From NCBI GenBank assembly GCA_963766365.1, contig CAVXZK010000014.1, positions 124,001 to 188,000 on the forward strand: a DNA stretch of 64,000 nucleotides. The letters are read 5' to 3'. The stretch's first letter is position 1; every line of letters starts with the position of its first letter. The stretch comes from JALORV01 sp963766365 (GTDB lineage: Bacteria > Pseudomonadota > Gammaproteobacteria > Burkholderiales > Burkholderiaceae_F). Made by a program: the position numbers and the translations under genes. This document shows positions 52,350-61,397 of the stretch, one piece after another. A model generated the notes under the pieces. The model was not told the DNA's origin, did no database searches, and worked only from the letters and a program-made list of their open reading frames with translations.

Positions 52350-53243
52350 ATGTCCGGCCAGCTGTCCGCCGCCCAGCGTTCCCTGGGCCATCTTGCCTCG
52401 CAGTACTGGGCGCTGACCAAGCCGCGCGTCACGCAGCTGGCGATCTTCTGCGCCGTGATCGGCATGTTCCTGGCCGTGCCCGGGTTGCCGTCGCCGCGTG
52501 CCGTCGTGATGGCGACGCTCGGCATCTGGCTGCTTGCCGGAGCCGCGTTCGCGGTGAATTCCCTTATCGAGCAGCACATCGACGCGAAGATGGCGCGCAC
52601 GCGGATGCGGCCGTTGCCGCGTGGCGACCTGACACCGTTACAGGCATTGGTATTTTCCGGCGGCATTGGCGGCGCCGGCATGTGGGTCCTGTATGCGCAG
52701 GTGAATCCGCTGACGATGTGGCTCACGTTCGCCACCTTCGTCGGCTACGCGGTCGTCTATACCATGCTGCTGAAGCCGTACACGCCGCAGAACATCGTCA
52801 TCGGCGGCATGAGCGGGGCGATGCCGCCGGTCCTGGGCTGGGCCGCCGTCACCAACAGCGCGCCGCCGGAAGCCTGGCTGCTGGCGCTCATCATCTTCGT
52901 CTGGACGCCGCCGCACTTCTGGGCGCTGGCGCTGTATCGCATCGATGACTACCGCAAGGCGGGCTGGCCGATGCTGCCAGTCACGCACGGCGAACCCCTG
53001 ACGCGTCTGCACATCCTTCTTTATACGATCGGCCTAGTCGCAACGACAGCGCTGCCGTACGCCGTGCGGATGTCCGGGCTGCTGTACCTCGTCTCTGCCC
53101 TGGCGCTGGGTGCGGTGTTCGTCGTCTATGCGTGGCGGCTTTACCGCGCACCGACGCCGGCAGTCGCGCGTGCCACCTTTAACTACTCCATCGTCTATCT
53201 CGCGGCGCTGTTCGCGGCGCTGCTCGCCGACCACTACGTCTGA
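52350..53243 (+). CDS. ctaB: protoheme IX farnesyltransferase (heme O synthase)
   Basis: A 297-residue UbiA-family enzyme that adds a farnesyl group to heme B. Nine helices are predicted. The first prenyl-diphosphate motif reads NSLIEQHIDAKMARTRMRP, the betaproteobacterial variant, and the second is YRIDDYRKAGWPML. It supplies the substrate of the neighbouring ctaA. Confidence 0.96.
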   Translation: MSGQLSAAQRSLGHLASQYWALTKPRVTQLAIFCAVIGMFLAVPGLPSPRAVVMATLGIWLLAGAAFAVNSLIEQHIDAKMARTRMRPLPRGDLTPLQALVFSGGIGGAGMWVLYAQVNPLTMWLTFATFVGYAVVYTMLLKPYTPQNIVIGGMSGAMPPVLGWAAVTNSAPPEAWLLALIIFVWTPPHFWALALYRIDDYRKAGWPMLPVTHGEPLTRLHILLYTIGLVATTALPYAVRMSGLLYLVSALALGAVFVVYAWRLYRAPTPAVARATFNYSIVYLAALFAALLADHYV

Positions 53244-53258
53244 GGCTGGAACCGCACC

Positions 53259-53849
53259 ATGGGTAGCTGGCGTCTGATGCGTGCGATCCCGGGTTTGCTG
53301 GCAGCCGTTGTCGCCGTCGTGCTGACGGCCTGTTCGCCGCCGACCTTCAAGTCGGTCGATATCACCGGGGCGGAGTACGCGCGCAGCTTTTCACTGGACT
53401 CCGCGACTGGCGGGCAGCGTTCGCTGGCCGATTTTCGCGGCAAGGTCGTCGTCGTCTTCTTCGGATTCACCCAATGCCCGGATGTCTGTCCAACCACGTT
53501 GTCGGACCTGGCCGAGGCGAAGAAGCGGCTTGGCGCTGCAGGCGAACACCTGCAGGTCGTCTTCATCACGATCGATCCGGAGCGGGATACCGCCGCCGTG
53601 CTGGCGCAGTACGTCCCGGGCTTCGACCCCAGCTTCGTTGCGCTGCGTGGCTCGTCCGAGCAGACGGCCGAGACCGCCAAGGAGTTCAAGATCTTCTATC
53701 AGAAGGTCGCCGGCAAGACGCCCACCTCGTACACAATGGACCATACGGCCGGTGCCTACGTCTTCGACAAGGACGGACGTGTCCGTCTGTTCATTCGTCA
53801 CGGCTCCTCGGTGGACGACATCGTGGCCGACCTGCGCCAGCTGCTCTGA
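53259..53849 (+). CDS. SCO family copper chaperone (lipoprotein)
   Basis: A 196-residue SCO1/SenC protein. The N-terminus has a lipobox (VLTAC, Cys25), so it is probably a lipoprotein. The copper site is CPDVC (C73, C77) plus the His in MDHTAGAYVFD. It metallates the CuA site of subunit II. It lies 15 bases after ctaB and closes the oxidase assembly run. Confidence 0.95.
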   Translation: MGSWRLMRAIPGLLAAVVAVVLTACSPPTFKSVDITGAEYARSFSLDSATGGQRSLADFRGKVVVVFFGFTQCPDVCPTTLSDLAEAKKRLGAAGEHLQVVFITIDPERDTAAVLAQYVPGFDPSFVALRGSSEQTAETAKEFKIFYQKVAGKTPTSYTMDHTAGAYVFDKDGRVRLFIRHGSSVDDIVADLRQLL

Positions 53850-53859
53850 CACGAGCTGC

Positions 53860-54483
53860 TTACTCGAACTGCCCGGTCGTGGCCGAAACCCGGGTCGCGC
53901 TGGAAACGACGCGGGCGTCGGCCGGCAGTCCGCCGATCCCGAAGTGTTCTCGCACCGGCTCCAGCAGTTCGACCTCGAAGCCCGCGAATACACAGGTTTC
54001 GGCGTTGACGTAGTCGTCGGCGTGGTAGGCGGCCGCATCGCGCCGAAGCACACCGTGGACTTCGAACGGATCGAAGACCGCGAGCGTCCCGGGGTCCGCG
54101 GAGATGCGCAGTCCGGCCCGGCCGAAGACGATGTCCACGGGCGGGCCACTCAAGTACCAGACGCCGAAGAGCACACCTGAATAGTGAGCGTCGGTGTGAA
54201 AGAACGCGCCGCGGCAGAGGTACCACTCGAACCGCGTGCGCAGCGCCTGCCGCGGGACGGGGTCCAGCGCCGCGGCGATTTCCTGATGCACCTCTGTGTC
54301 GCTCCAGTCGCCACCCGAGTGCACTCGTCCGATTTCGCAGCGTTCATTGCTCACGGCCAGCGCGCGCGCCACGAGTTGTGGTGAGGGGGTCCGAAATGCC
54401 TGGGCCACGTGGCGCGCGAGCGGGCGCAGGCCGGACGTCGATGCTGCGAGTAGGGGTGAAGCGTCGAGGGCCATGTATTGCAT
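53860..54483 (-). CDS. putative 2OG-Fe(II) oxygenase-like protein
   Basis: I do not recognise a named family for this 207-residue protein. It has a central double-stranded beta-helix-like stretch with FFHTDAHYSGVLFGVWYLSG (H96, D98) and DPFEVHGVL (H143), the HxD...H spacing of a cupin-fold non-heme iron enzyme. ALRTRFEWYLCRG precedes it. The start at 54483 is chosen; one seven codons upstream would lie inside the rpoH terminator. It is convergent with the SCO gene. Confidence 0.6.
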   Translation of the reverse strand: MQYMALDASPLLAASTSGLRPLARHVAQAFRTPSPQLVARALAVSNERCEIGRVHSGGDWSDTEVHQEIAAALDPVPRQALRTRFEWYLCRGAFFHTDAHYSGVLFGVWYLSGPPVDIVFGRAGLRISADPGTLAVFDPFEVHGVLRRDAAAYHADDYVNAETCVFAGFEVELLEPVREHFGIGGLPADARVVSSATRVSATTGQFE

Positions 54484-54502
54484 GGCCCGATTATCCGACG
54501 CC

Positions 54503-54531
54503 AAAAAAAAACGCCCCAGCAGGGCTGGGGC
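54503..54531 (-). terminator. rho-independent terminator of rpoH
   Basis: An 8-bp stem GCCCCAGC / GCTGGGGC (loop CCT on the minus strand) is followed on the minus strand by G and nine Ts. It lies 87 bases after the rpoH stop. Confidence 0.92.
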
Positions 54532-54617
54532 GACGGTCCGCCTCGTCGGAGGAGAGGGGGAGGAGCGGAGGCGGATACTACGAAATCGACTAGCAGCCGC
54601 GGAGCAAACGGGAATGC

Positions 54618-55535
<918 letters not shown>

Positions 55536-55559
55536 TCAGACACTCCTTTCAATTAAATC

Positions 55560-55586
55560 CTAGCACTCTCCATTGCCGAGTGCTAA
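55560..55586 (-). promoter_or_regulatory. CIRCE operator (HrcA site) before rpoH
   Basis: The minus strand reads TTAGCACTC-N9-GAGTGCTAG, matching the CIRCE consensus TTAGCACTC-N9-GAGTGCTAA in 17 of 18 arm positions. It lies 24 bases upstream of the rpoH start and just after the predicted -10 box, well placed for HrcA repression. hrcA itself is not in the window. Confidence 0.92.
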
Positions 55587-55589
55587 AGA

Positions 55590-55619
55590 TTTAGAAGGGA
55601 GCTTATGGCAAAAGTTCAA
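55590..55619 (-). promoter_or_regulatory. sigma-70-like rpoH promoter
   Basis: On the minus strand TTGAAC (55619-55614) and TCTAAA (55595-55590) are separated by 18 bases. Each matches four or fewer consensus positions, but their placement directly before CIRCE supports a regulated vegetative promoter. The AT-rich stretch farther upstream may help. Confidence 0.5.
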
Positions 55620-55679
55620 CCCCGACAGATTTGCTCGGGATATTGACTATCAACACTTATTTTGGATGTGAGCGCACGC

Positions 55680-56576
55680 TTACCACGGCTGGAAGCGCTT
55701 CATCTGGAGCCAGGCCCCTATCGCGCCGACAGCACCCCCGAGCAGGCCGGCCCCCAGAAGCAGCGCGAGCGGGAACCACGGCGGCACGCTGGCAGTGCTG
55801 AGTACTGACGCCAGCGCGCCCTCGCGGCGTCCGAGAAGTTCAAGCGTGATCCAGGCAACTCCGATGGCAAGGGCTGCTCCCGTCGCCAACGTCAGTGCGC
55901 CCACATAGGCGCAAGGCCGCCTCACGAATCGCGGCCGGGCGCCGACCAGCTGAAGCAGCCGGGCCTCGTCCGGGCGCAACTGGATGGTCATCTGGACGGC
56001 TCCGATCAGGGCCGTGACAATGAGCAGCGCGACAAGGCCTGTCACACCAACCGCCACGGCCAGCCCCACCTGTCGCAGGGCCGAGAGCCGCCGATACCAA
56101 GCAATCTCGGACAGCACCGCATCGACTCCGGACCATTGGCGCACCTCGGCGGCGGCCCGGTCGATCGCGGCCGGGTCCACAGTAAAGCCGAATCGTGCCA
56201 CCAGCGTATCCGGCAGCGGGTTGGAACGACTGTCAGCCGCGCCCGCCGCCAGCCCTGATCGCTTGCTCAATTCGGCGAAGGCCTGGTCACGTGGAATCAG
56301 GCGGACTTCGGTCACGTCCGAGACGGTGACGAGGCGGACGCGCAGCGCTTCCACTTCGCGCGGCGCGGTCCCGATCTTCACGAAGACGCTGATTTCCGGC
56401 CCCAATCTGGCAGCCTTCCATGGGGGCAAGGCGGCGAGCGTCAGCGCGACCACCAGCAGCGGCAGCGCGAGCGCGGCACCCGCGATGATGACCGACAGGT
56501 AGAAGCGCCCCGGCTGCTGCGCAATCATTCGCAGCGCCTGGCGGAGCGCGTAAAGCCGCTCGGAAACCGCGCTCAT
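55680..56576 (-). CDS. ftsX: cell division protein FtsX
   Basis: A 298-residue permease-like protein with four helices (about 24-48, 172-195, 222-245 and 265-290). A periplasmic domain spans about 50-165 and in other species contacts EnvC. FtsEX couples ATP hydrolysis to septal amidase activation. The start overlaps the ftsE stop by 4 bases. Sequence conservation is low outside the helices, so the name relies partly on the ftsE-ftsX-rpoH context. Confidence 0.87.
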   Translation of the reverse strand: MSAVSERLYALRQALRMIAQQPGRFYLSVIIAGAALALPLLVVALTLAALPPWKAARLGPEISVFVKIGTAPREVEALRVRLVTVSDVTEVRLIPRDQAFAELSKRSGLAAGAADSRSNPLPDTLVARFGFTVDPAAIDRAAAEVRQWSGVDAVLSEIAWYRRLSALRQVGLAVAVGVTGLVALLIVTALIGAVQMTIQLRPDEARLLQLVGARPRFVRRPCAYVGALTLATGAALAIGVAWITLELLGRREGALASVLSTASVPPWFPLALLLGAGLLGGAVGAIGAWLQMKRFQPW

Positions 56577-57250
56577 CCGGTGGCCCCCTCTGCGAGTCCA
56601 ATGACGCGTGCGCGCGCCGGCAGCGTGAGGAGGTTCTGTGTTGCGAGCATCACGGTCACCCCGGCGCCAACGAACTGCTCCAGCAATTTGACGACCGTTT
56701 CAGCACCGGCATCGTCGAGGTGTGCCAGCGGTTCGTCCACAAGCAGCAGTGCCGGCCGGTTCACCAGCGCGCGTGCGATAGTGACACGCTGCCGCACGCT
56801 ACCCGACAGCCGTGCCGGAAGCGTGTCGGGATCGACGTGATCCAGACCCACGCGATGAAGCGCGGCGGCGGCGCGGGATCTGGCCTCGCCTCGCGAAAGT
56901 CCTGCTGCAGCGACCGGCAGCGCAACGTTGTCCAGCACGCTGCGATCATCGAGCAGCGTCACTTCCTGCGGCACGATGCCGATCGAGCGGCGCAGGTGCA
57001 GCAGCGCGCGTCGCCTGATCTCCGCCAATGGTTCGCCGGCGACGATGATCGTGCCGGACGTCGGACGCTCGAGTGCGGCGATGAGCCGGATCACGGTCGT
57101 CTTTCCGGTGCCTGCCGGACCGGTCAGCACGACGAAATCGTTGCGCGCGATGACGAAGCTCAGCTGCTCGACGACCGCCTTGTCACCATAACGCTTGGTG
57201 ACGCGATCGAAGACGATCAAAGGCGGCAACGGTCCGATTGCAGTGTTCAT
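56573..57250 (-). CDS. ftsE: cell division ATP-binding protein FtsE (divergent)
   Basis: A 225-residue ABC ATPase with Walker A GPAGTGKT (44-51), Q-loop IVPQE and Walker B LLLVDE (168-173). It departs from normal FtsE in two catalytic places: the signature reads LSGSVRQ instead of LSGGEQQ, and the H-loop reads ATQN (Q205) instead of ATHD. Position before ftsX and rpoH identifies it. ATP turnover may be reduced or absent. It is divergent from ppk1. Confidence 0.87.
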   Translation of the reverse strand: MNTAIGPLPPLIVFDRVTKRYGDKAVVEQLSFVIARNDFVVLTGPAGTGKTTVIRLIAALERPTSGTIIVAGEPLAEIRRRALLHLRRSIGIVPQEVTLLDDRSVLDNVALPVAAAGLSRGEARSRAAAALHRVGLDHVDPDTLPARLSGSVRQRVTIARALVNRPALLLVDEPLAHLDDAGAETVVKLLEQFVGAGVTVMLATQNLLTLPARARVIGLAEGATG

Positions 57251-57355
57251 CAGCGCAGGCCATGCGAATGGCGCCGCTTAGAATGGGTTGAGCCACGGCG
57301 TCATGACCTTCCGGCCGATTGTACGGTCGTCATCGGCGCGTCATCGTCAACGACT

Positions 57356-59464
57356 ATGGTCCGAAGCAAGAAGCACAAACCCCATCGATCGAATCATCCA
57401 TTGGCCACCGGCCCCGAGCTTCATCTGGATCGGGATCTGTCCCTGCTCGCGTTCAACGAACGCGTGCTGGCGATGGCTGCCCGCACCTCGGTGCCGTTGG
57501 CGGAACGCCTCCGCTATATCTGCATCGTCTCGTCGAACCTCGACGAATTCTTCGAGGTCCGGATCACCGACCTGAGCGAGGAGATTCGCGAGACCCGTGG
57601 TGCGTCGCCGCTCGCCTCGACGTACGCAAGCATTTTGGAACGGGCCCATCGACTCGTCGAGGCGCAGTACGCGCTGTTCAACCAGACCATCATGCCGGCG
57701 CTCGAGCGCCGCGGCATCGTCGTGCTGAACAATGCGCAGCGCAATGAGGAGCAGCAGGCGTGGGTGCGCGAGTACTTCATGCGCGAGGTGCGGCCGCTGC
57801 TGTCGCCGATCGGGCTCGATCCATCGCATCCGTTCCCTCAGGTTCTCAACAAGTCGCTCAATTTCATCCTGCAGCTCGAAGGCAAGGATGCATTCGGACG
57901 GCCCTCGGCGATTGCGATCCTCAAGGTTCCGCGCGTGCTGCCGCGCGTGATCCCGTTGCCGCAGCGGCTGACGCCGGGCAAGCAGGCGTTTGTGCTGTTG
58001 TCGTCGGTGATCCGCTCGCATCTGCAGGATGTGTTCCCCGGTCGGGAGATCGGCGGGTTCTCGCAGTTCCGAGTGACGCGCGACTCCGATCTCAGTGTCG
58101 ACGAGCGCGAAGTGCATAACCTGCGCCAGGCGCTGCGCATGGAACTGACGCAGCGGCACTTCGGCAACGCCGTACGGCTCGAGGTGCTGGCCACCTGCCC
58201 TCCGCACCTGCAGACGCTGCTGCAGGAGCAGTTCCAGTTGCCGCAGCAGGCGGTGTTTCGTGTCGACGGCCCCGTGAATCTCGTGCGCCTGAACCAGCTT
58301 GTCGATCAGCTAATCAGCCCGGCGCTGCGCTGGACGCCGTTCGCGCCCGCCTGGCCGACGAAGCTCTCCGCCGGGTCCGACATGTTCGAGGCAATCAGAC
58401 GCAGCGACATCCTGCTGCATCACCCGTTCGAGAGCTTCGAGCCGGTCATCGAGTTCCTACGTCAGTCCGCAACCGATCCCAAGGTCGTGGCGATCCGCAT
58501 GACGCTGTACCGGACCGGCATCAGTTCGATTCTCGTCGACATCCTTGAGGACGCGGCGCGGCGCGGCAAGGAAGTCACCGTGATTGTCGAGCTGAAGGCG
58601 CGGTTCGACGAGGAAGTGAACATCAACCTCGCTGAGCGGCTCGAGGCGGTCGGCGTGCAGGTTGTTTACGGCATGGTCGGGCTGAAGATCCACGGCAAGC
58701 TCACGCTGGTCCTGCGGCGCGAGGACGTGCGCGGCAAGCAGCGGCTGGTCCCTTACGCACACCTGGGTACCGGCAATTACCACCCGACCACGACGAAGCT
58801 CTACACGGACTTCGGGATGCTGACGGCCGACTCCGACCTCTGCGAGGATGTCGAGAAGGTGTTCATGCACCTGACGAGCCTCACGAAGGTCGAGCGGCTG
58901 AAGCAACTGTGGCTGGCACCGTTCACCCTGCACCGCAACCTGCTGGCCGCGCTGACGACCGAAGTGGGATTCGCAAAGGCCGGCAAGCCGGCGCGCGTCA
59001 TCGCGAAGATGAATGCACTGACAGACGAGGCAACGATCCAGGCTCTTTATGCCGCCTCGCAGGCTGGTGTGAAGATCGACCTCATCGTGCGCGGCGCCTG
59101 TGCATTGCGGCCGGGCGTGAAGGGGCTTTCCGACACGATCCGCGTGAGATCCATTGTCGGGCGCTTTCTTGAGCACCATCGCATCTATTACTTCCGCAAC
59201 GGCGGCAAGCCACGCGTCTACCTGTCGAGTGCGGACTGGATGGGACGCAACCTGTTCCGGCGCATCGAAGTGGCGTGGCCGGTGCTGGAGCCGAAGCTGG
59301 CCCGCCGCGTCATCGATGAAGGGTTGAAGCCATACCTCGAAGATGGACGTGACGCGTGGGTGCTGCTGCCCAGTGGTGACTACCGTCCGCCGCGACGCGG
59401 CACAGGGGCTCCATCGGCGCAGCAGGCACTGCTGTCAAAGCTTGCGGCAGAACTTGGGAACTGA
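57356..59464 (+). CDS. ppk1: polyphosphate kinase 1
   Basis: A 702-residue enzyme that polymerises the gamma phosphate of ATP into polyphosphate. It has the N domain (RDLSLLAFNERVLAMA), head domain and two PLD-like domains. The autophosphorylated His446 lies in LKIHGK and the second His469 in YAHLGTGNYH. The frame is open for over 600 bases upstream, but the ATG at 57356 gives the usual N-terminus. Its stop overlaps the sixA start (TGATG). Confidence 0.96.
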   Translation: MVRSKKHKPHRSNHPLATGPELHLDRDLSLLAFNERVLAMAARTSVPLAERLRYICIVSSNLDEFFEVRITDLSEEIRETRGASPLASTYASILERAHRLVEAQYALFNQTIMPALERRGIVVLNNAQRNEEQQAWVREYFMREVRPLLSPIGLDPSHPFPQVLNKSLNFILQLEGKDAFGRPSAIAILKVPRVLPRVIPLPQRLTPGKQAFVLLSSVIRSHLQDVFPGREIGGFSQFRVTRDSDLSVDEREVHNLRQALRMELTQRHFGNAVRLEVLATCPPHLQTLLQEQFQLPQQAVFRVDGPVNLVRLNQLVDQLISPALRWTPFAPAWPTKLSAGSDMFEAIRRSDILLHHPFESFEPVIEFLRQSATDPKVVAIRMTLYRTGISSILVDILEDAARRGKEVTVIVELKARFDEEVNINLAERLEAVGVQVVYGMVGLKIHGKLTLVLRREDVRGKQRLVPYAHLGTGNYHPTTTKLYTDFGMLTADSDLCEDVEKVFMHLTSLTKVERLKQLWLAPFTLHRNLLAALTTEVGFAKAGKPARVIAKMNALTDEATIQALYAASQAGVKIDLIVRGACALRPGVKGLSDTIRVRSIVGRFLEHHRIYYFRNGGKPRVYLSSADWMGRNLFRRIEVAWPVLEPKLARRVIDEGLKPYLEDGRDAWVLLPSGDYRPPRRGTGAPSAQQALLSKLAAELGN

Positions 59465-59931
59465 TGATGGAACTCATCCTGTGGCGGCATGCCGAAGCCG
59501 AGATCGGCGAACCCGACCTTGGCCGCAAGCTCACGGGGCGTGGGGACAAGCAGGCCCGGCGCGTTGCCGAGTGGCTGCACGCGCAGTTGCCGGACAGCGC
59601 CCGCATTCTCGTCAGCCCGGCGACTCGTGCCCAGCAGACGGCGCGTGCACTGGCTGAAGTCTCTCATCGCAAGCTGCGTACCGTGGACGAGATCGCTCCG
59701 GGCGCGGACGTGCGCGACGTGCTGCGTGCAGCAGAATGGCCGCGAGCCAAGGTACCCGTCGTCGTCGTCGGCCATCAACCGACACTGGGCCACGTGGCGA
59801 GCTTCCTGCTGGCAGGTGAAGTGCAGGACTGGTCAGTGAAGAAGGCCGGCGTGTGGTGGATCAGTTCACGCGAACGCGACGGAGCGGAGCAGACCGTACT
59901 TCGTGCGGTGATCAGCGCGGATCTGCTCTAG
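59464..59931 (+). CDS. sixA: phosphohistidine phosphatase SixA
   Basis: A 155-residue histidine phosphatase with the LWRHAEAE motif (from residue 6), SPATRAQQTA and the late VVVGHQPTLGH. SixA removes phosphate from phosphohistidine proteins such as the nitrogen PTS component NPr. It is coupled to ppk1 and overlaps the end of ppx by 4 bases in convergent orientation. Confidence 0.93.
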   Translation: MMELILWRHAEAEIGEPDLGRKLTGRGDKQARRVAEWLHAQLPDSARILVSPATRAQQTARALAEVSHRKLRTVDEIAPGADVRDVLRAAEWPRAKVPVVVVGHQPTLGHVASFLLAGEVQDWSVKKAGVWWISSRERDGAEQTVLRAVISADLL

Positions 59932-61397
59932 GCTGGCTGCAGCGCCCGTATATTGAAGGTCATGCCGACGCGCGCCCAGTGCGCGGCTTCTTCCTCCAGC
60001 AGGTACTGGGTCAGCGGATGGCGGGTGAGCCATTCACTGTCGAGAGCGAGTTCGATCGAGCGTCCGAATTTCATCGCAAGTCGCGGCAGCGCGGTGTTGC
60101 GGCGCGCGTGATTGAGGATCACGGCCAGGCGCAGCACCAGTATCTTGCCCAGGCGTTCGCGATCTTCGAGCACTTCGTGCACTTTTCGCAGGTTGCCACG
60201 CTGGCCCAGCACCAGCAAGGCGATGTGTTCCTGGTCCGACGTTGAAAAGCCCGCCATGTCCGCGTGCTGCACGAGATAGGCCGAGTGCTTGTGATAGTCG
60301 CCGTGCGAAATGGCAAAGCCCACTTCGTGCAGCAGCGCGGCCCACCCCAGCCGTTTGCCCATTTCCTCGCGCGCTGCCGGAACGAGCTCCTTGTAGAGCT
60401 GCAATGCGGTGGCTGCAACACGCTGCGCCTGCGCACGGTCGACGCTGAACTGGTCAAGCATCCGCTCGACCGTCGAATCCCGCAGATCATGCTGTTCGCG
60501 CCGTCCCAGCAGGTCGTACAGCACGCCGACGCGCAGGGCCCCCCGTGCGGGACGCATCTCATCGACGCCCAGTGTCTCGAAGACCGCTGAAAGCACGGCC
60601 ACGCCTCCGGCGAGCACTTCCTGGCGATCGGGCTTCAGGCCGGCCAGCTTGATTCGCCGGATCTCGCCAGCATCCAGCAGAACATGGCGCAGCTTCAGCA
60701 GGCCTTCGCCGTTGATCGTCCCGTCCGACCAGCCCTGCGCACGAAAGATCTCGGAAACCGCGCCGACGGTGCCGCTCGACCCGAACGCCTCCTCCCACTG
60801 CGCGCGCGAGAACCCGGCAATCGCCTCCTCGAACTCCGCCGCGGCGGCGACCTGCGCCTTCTTCAGCGAGGCACGGTCGATGCGCCCGTCCTTGAAGAAC
60901 CGCAACGACGTATTGACGCAGCCGACCTTGAACGATTCGGCCTTGTCTGCGGTGAAACCGCGGCCGACGATGACCTCGGTGGAGGCCCCGCCGATGTCCA
61001 CCACCAGCCGGCGCAGGTTCGAGGGCGGCAGCGTGTGCATGCAGCCCTCGAACACCAGTCGCGCCTCTTCCCGACCGGAAATGACCTCGATCGGATAGCC
61101 GAGCGCGTGCTGCGCTTCGATGAGGAAGTCATTGACGTTGCGGGCCAGGCGCAGCGTCTGCGTGCCCACGGCCCGGACCTGTTCGACCGGCATGCCGCGC
61201 AGCCGCTCGTTCATGCGGGCCAGCGTCTCGAGCGCGGTCTCGATCGATTTCTTCGACAGCTTGTTGGACTCGTCGAGTCCGGCAGCGAGGCGCACCGTTT
61301 CCTTCCAGTAGCCCTCGCGCACGATGTGGGAGCCTTCGACACGGCCGATCTCGAGCCGGAAACTGTTCGAGCCGAGGTCGACGGCGGCTAGATTCAT
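59928..61397 (-). CDS. ppx: exopolyphosphatase (Ppx/GppA family)
   Basis: A 489-residue hydrolase of the actin-like ATPase fold with AAVDLGSNSFRLEIGR (4-19) and VVDIGGASTEVIVGRG (about 133-148), followed by a C-terminal HD-like helical domain (about 310-489). It degrades polyphosphate and possibly pppGpp. It opposes the neighbouring ppk1. The ATG overlaps the ftsY stop by 4 bases, so it is expressed with ftsY. Confidence 0.95.
   Translation of the reverse strand: MNLAAVDLGSNSFRLEIGRVEGSHIVREGYWKETVRLAAGLDESNKLSKKSIETALETLARMNERLRGMPVEQVRAVGTQTLRLARNVNDFLIEAQHALGYPIEVISGREEARLVFEGCMHTLPPSNLRRLVVDIGGASTEVIVGRGFTADKAESFKVGCVNTSLRFFKDGRIDRASLKKAQVAAAAEFEEAIAGFSRAQWEEAFGSSGTVGAVSEIFRAQGWSDGTINGEGLLKLRHVLLDAGEIRRIKLAGLKPDRQEVLAGGVAVLSAVFETLGVDEMRPARGALRVGVLYDLLGRREQHDLRDSTVERMLDQFSVDRAQAQRVAATALQLYKELVPAAREEMGKRLGWAALLHEVGFAISHGDYHKHSAYLVQHADMAGFSTSDQEHIALLVLGQRGNLRKVHEVLEDRERLGKILVLRLAVILNHARRNTALPRLAMKFGRSIELALDSEWLTRHPLTQYLLEEEAAHWARVGMTFNIRALQPA

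Noticed and set aside
57300..57344. Three GTCAT repeats before ppk1, two of them 11 bases apart, resembling a Pho box.
   Set aside because: The core reads CGTCA rather than TGTCA, and the pair lies only about 12 bases before the start codon, too close for a PhoB-activated promoter.
56720..57355. A 212-residue upstream extension of Ppk1.
   Set aside because: It is antisense to ftsE, Arg-rich and lacks any Ppk feature; the ATG at 57356 gives the standard N-terminus.
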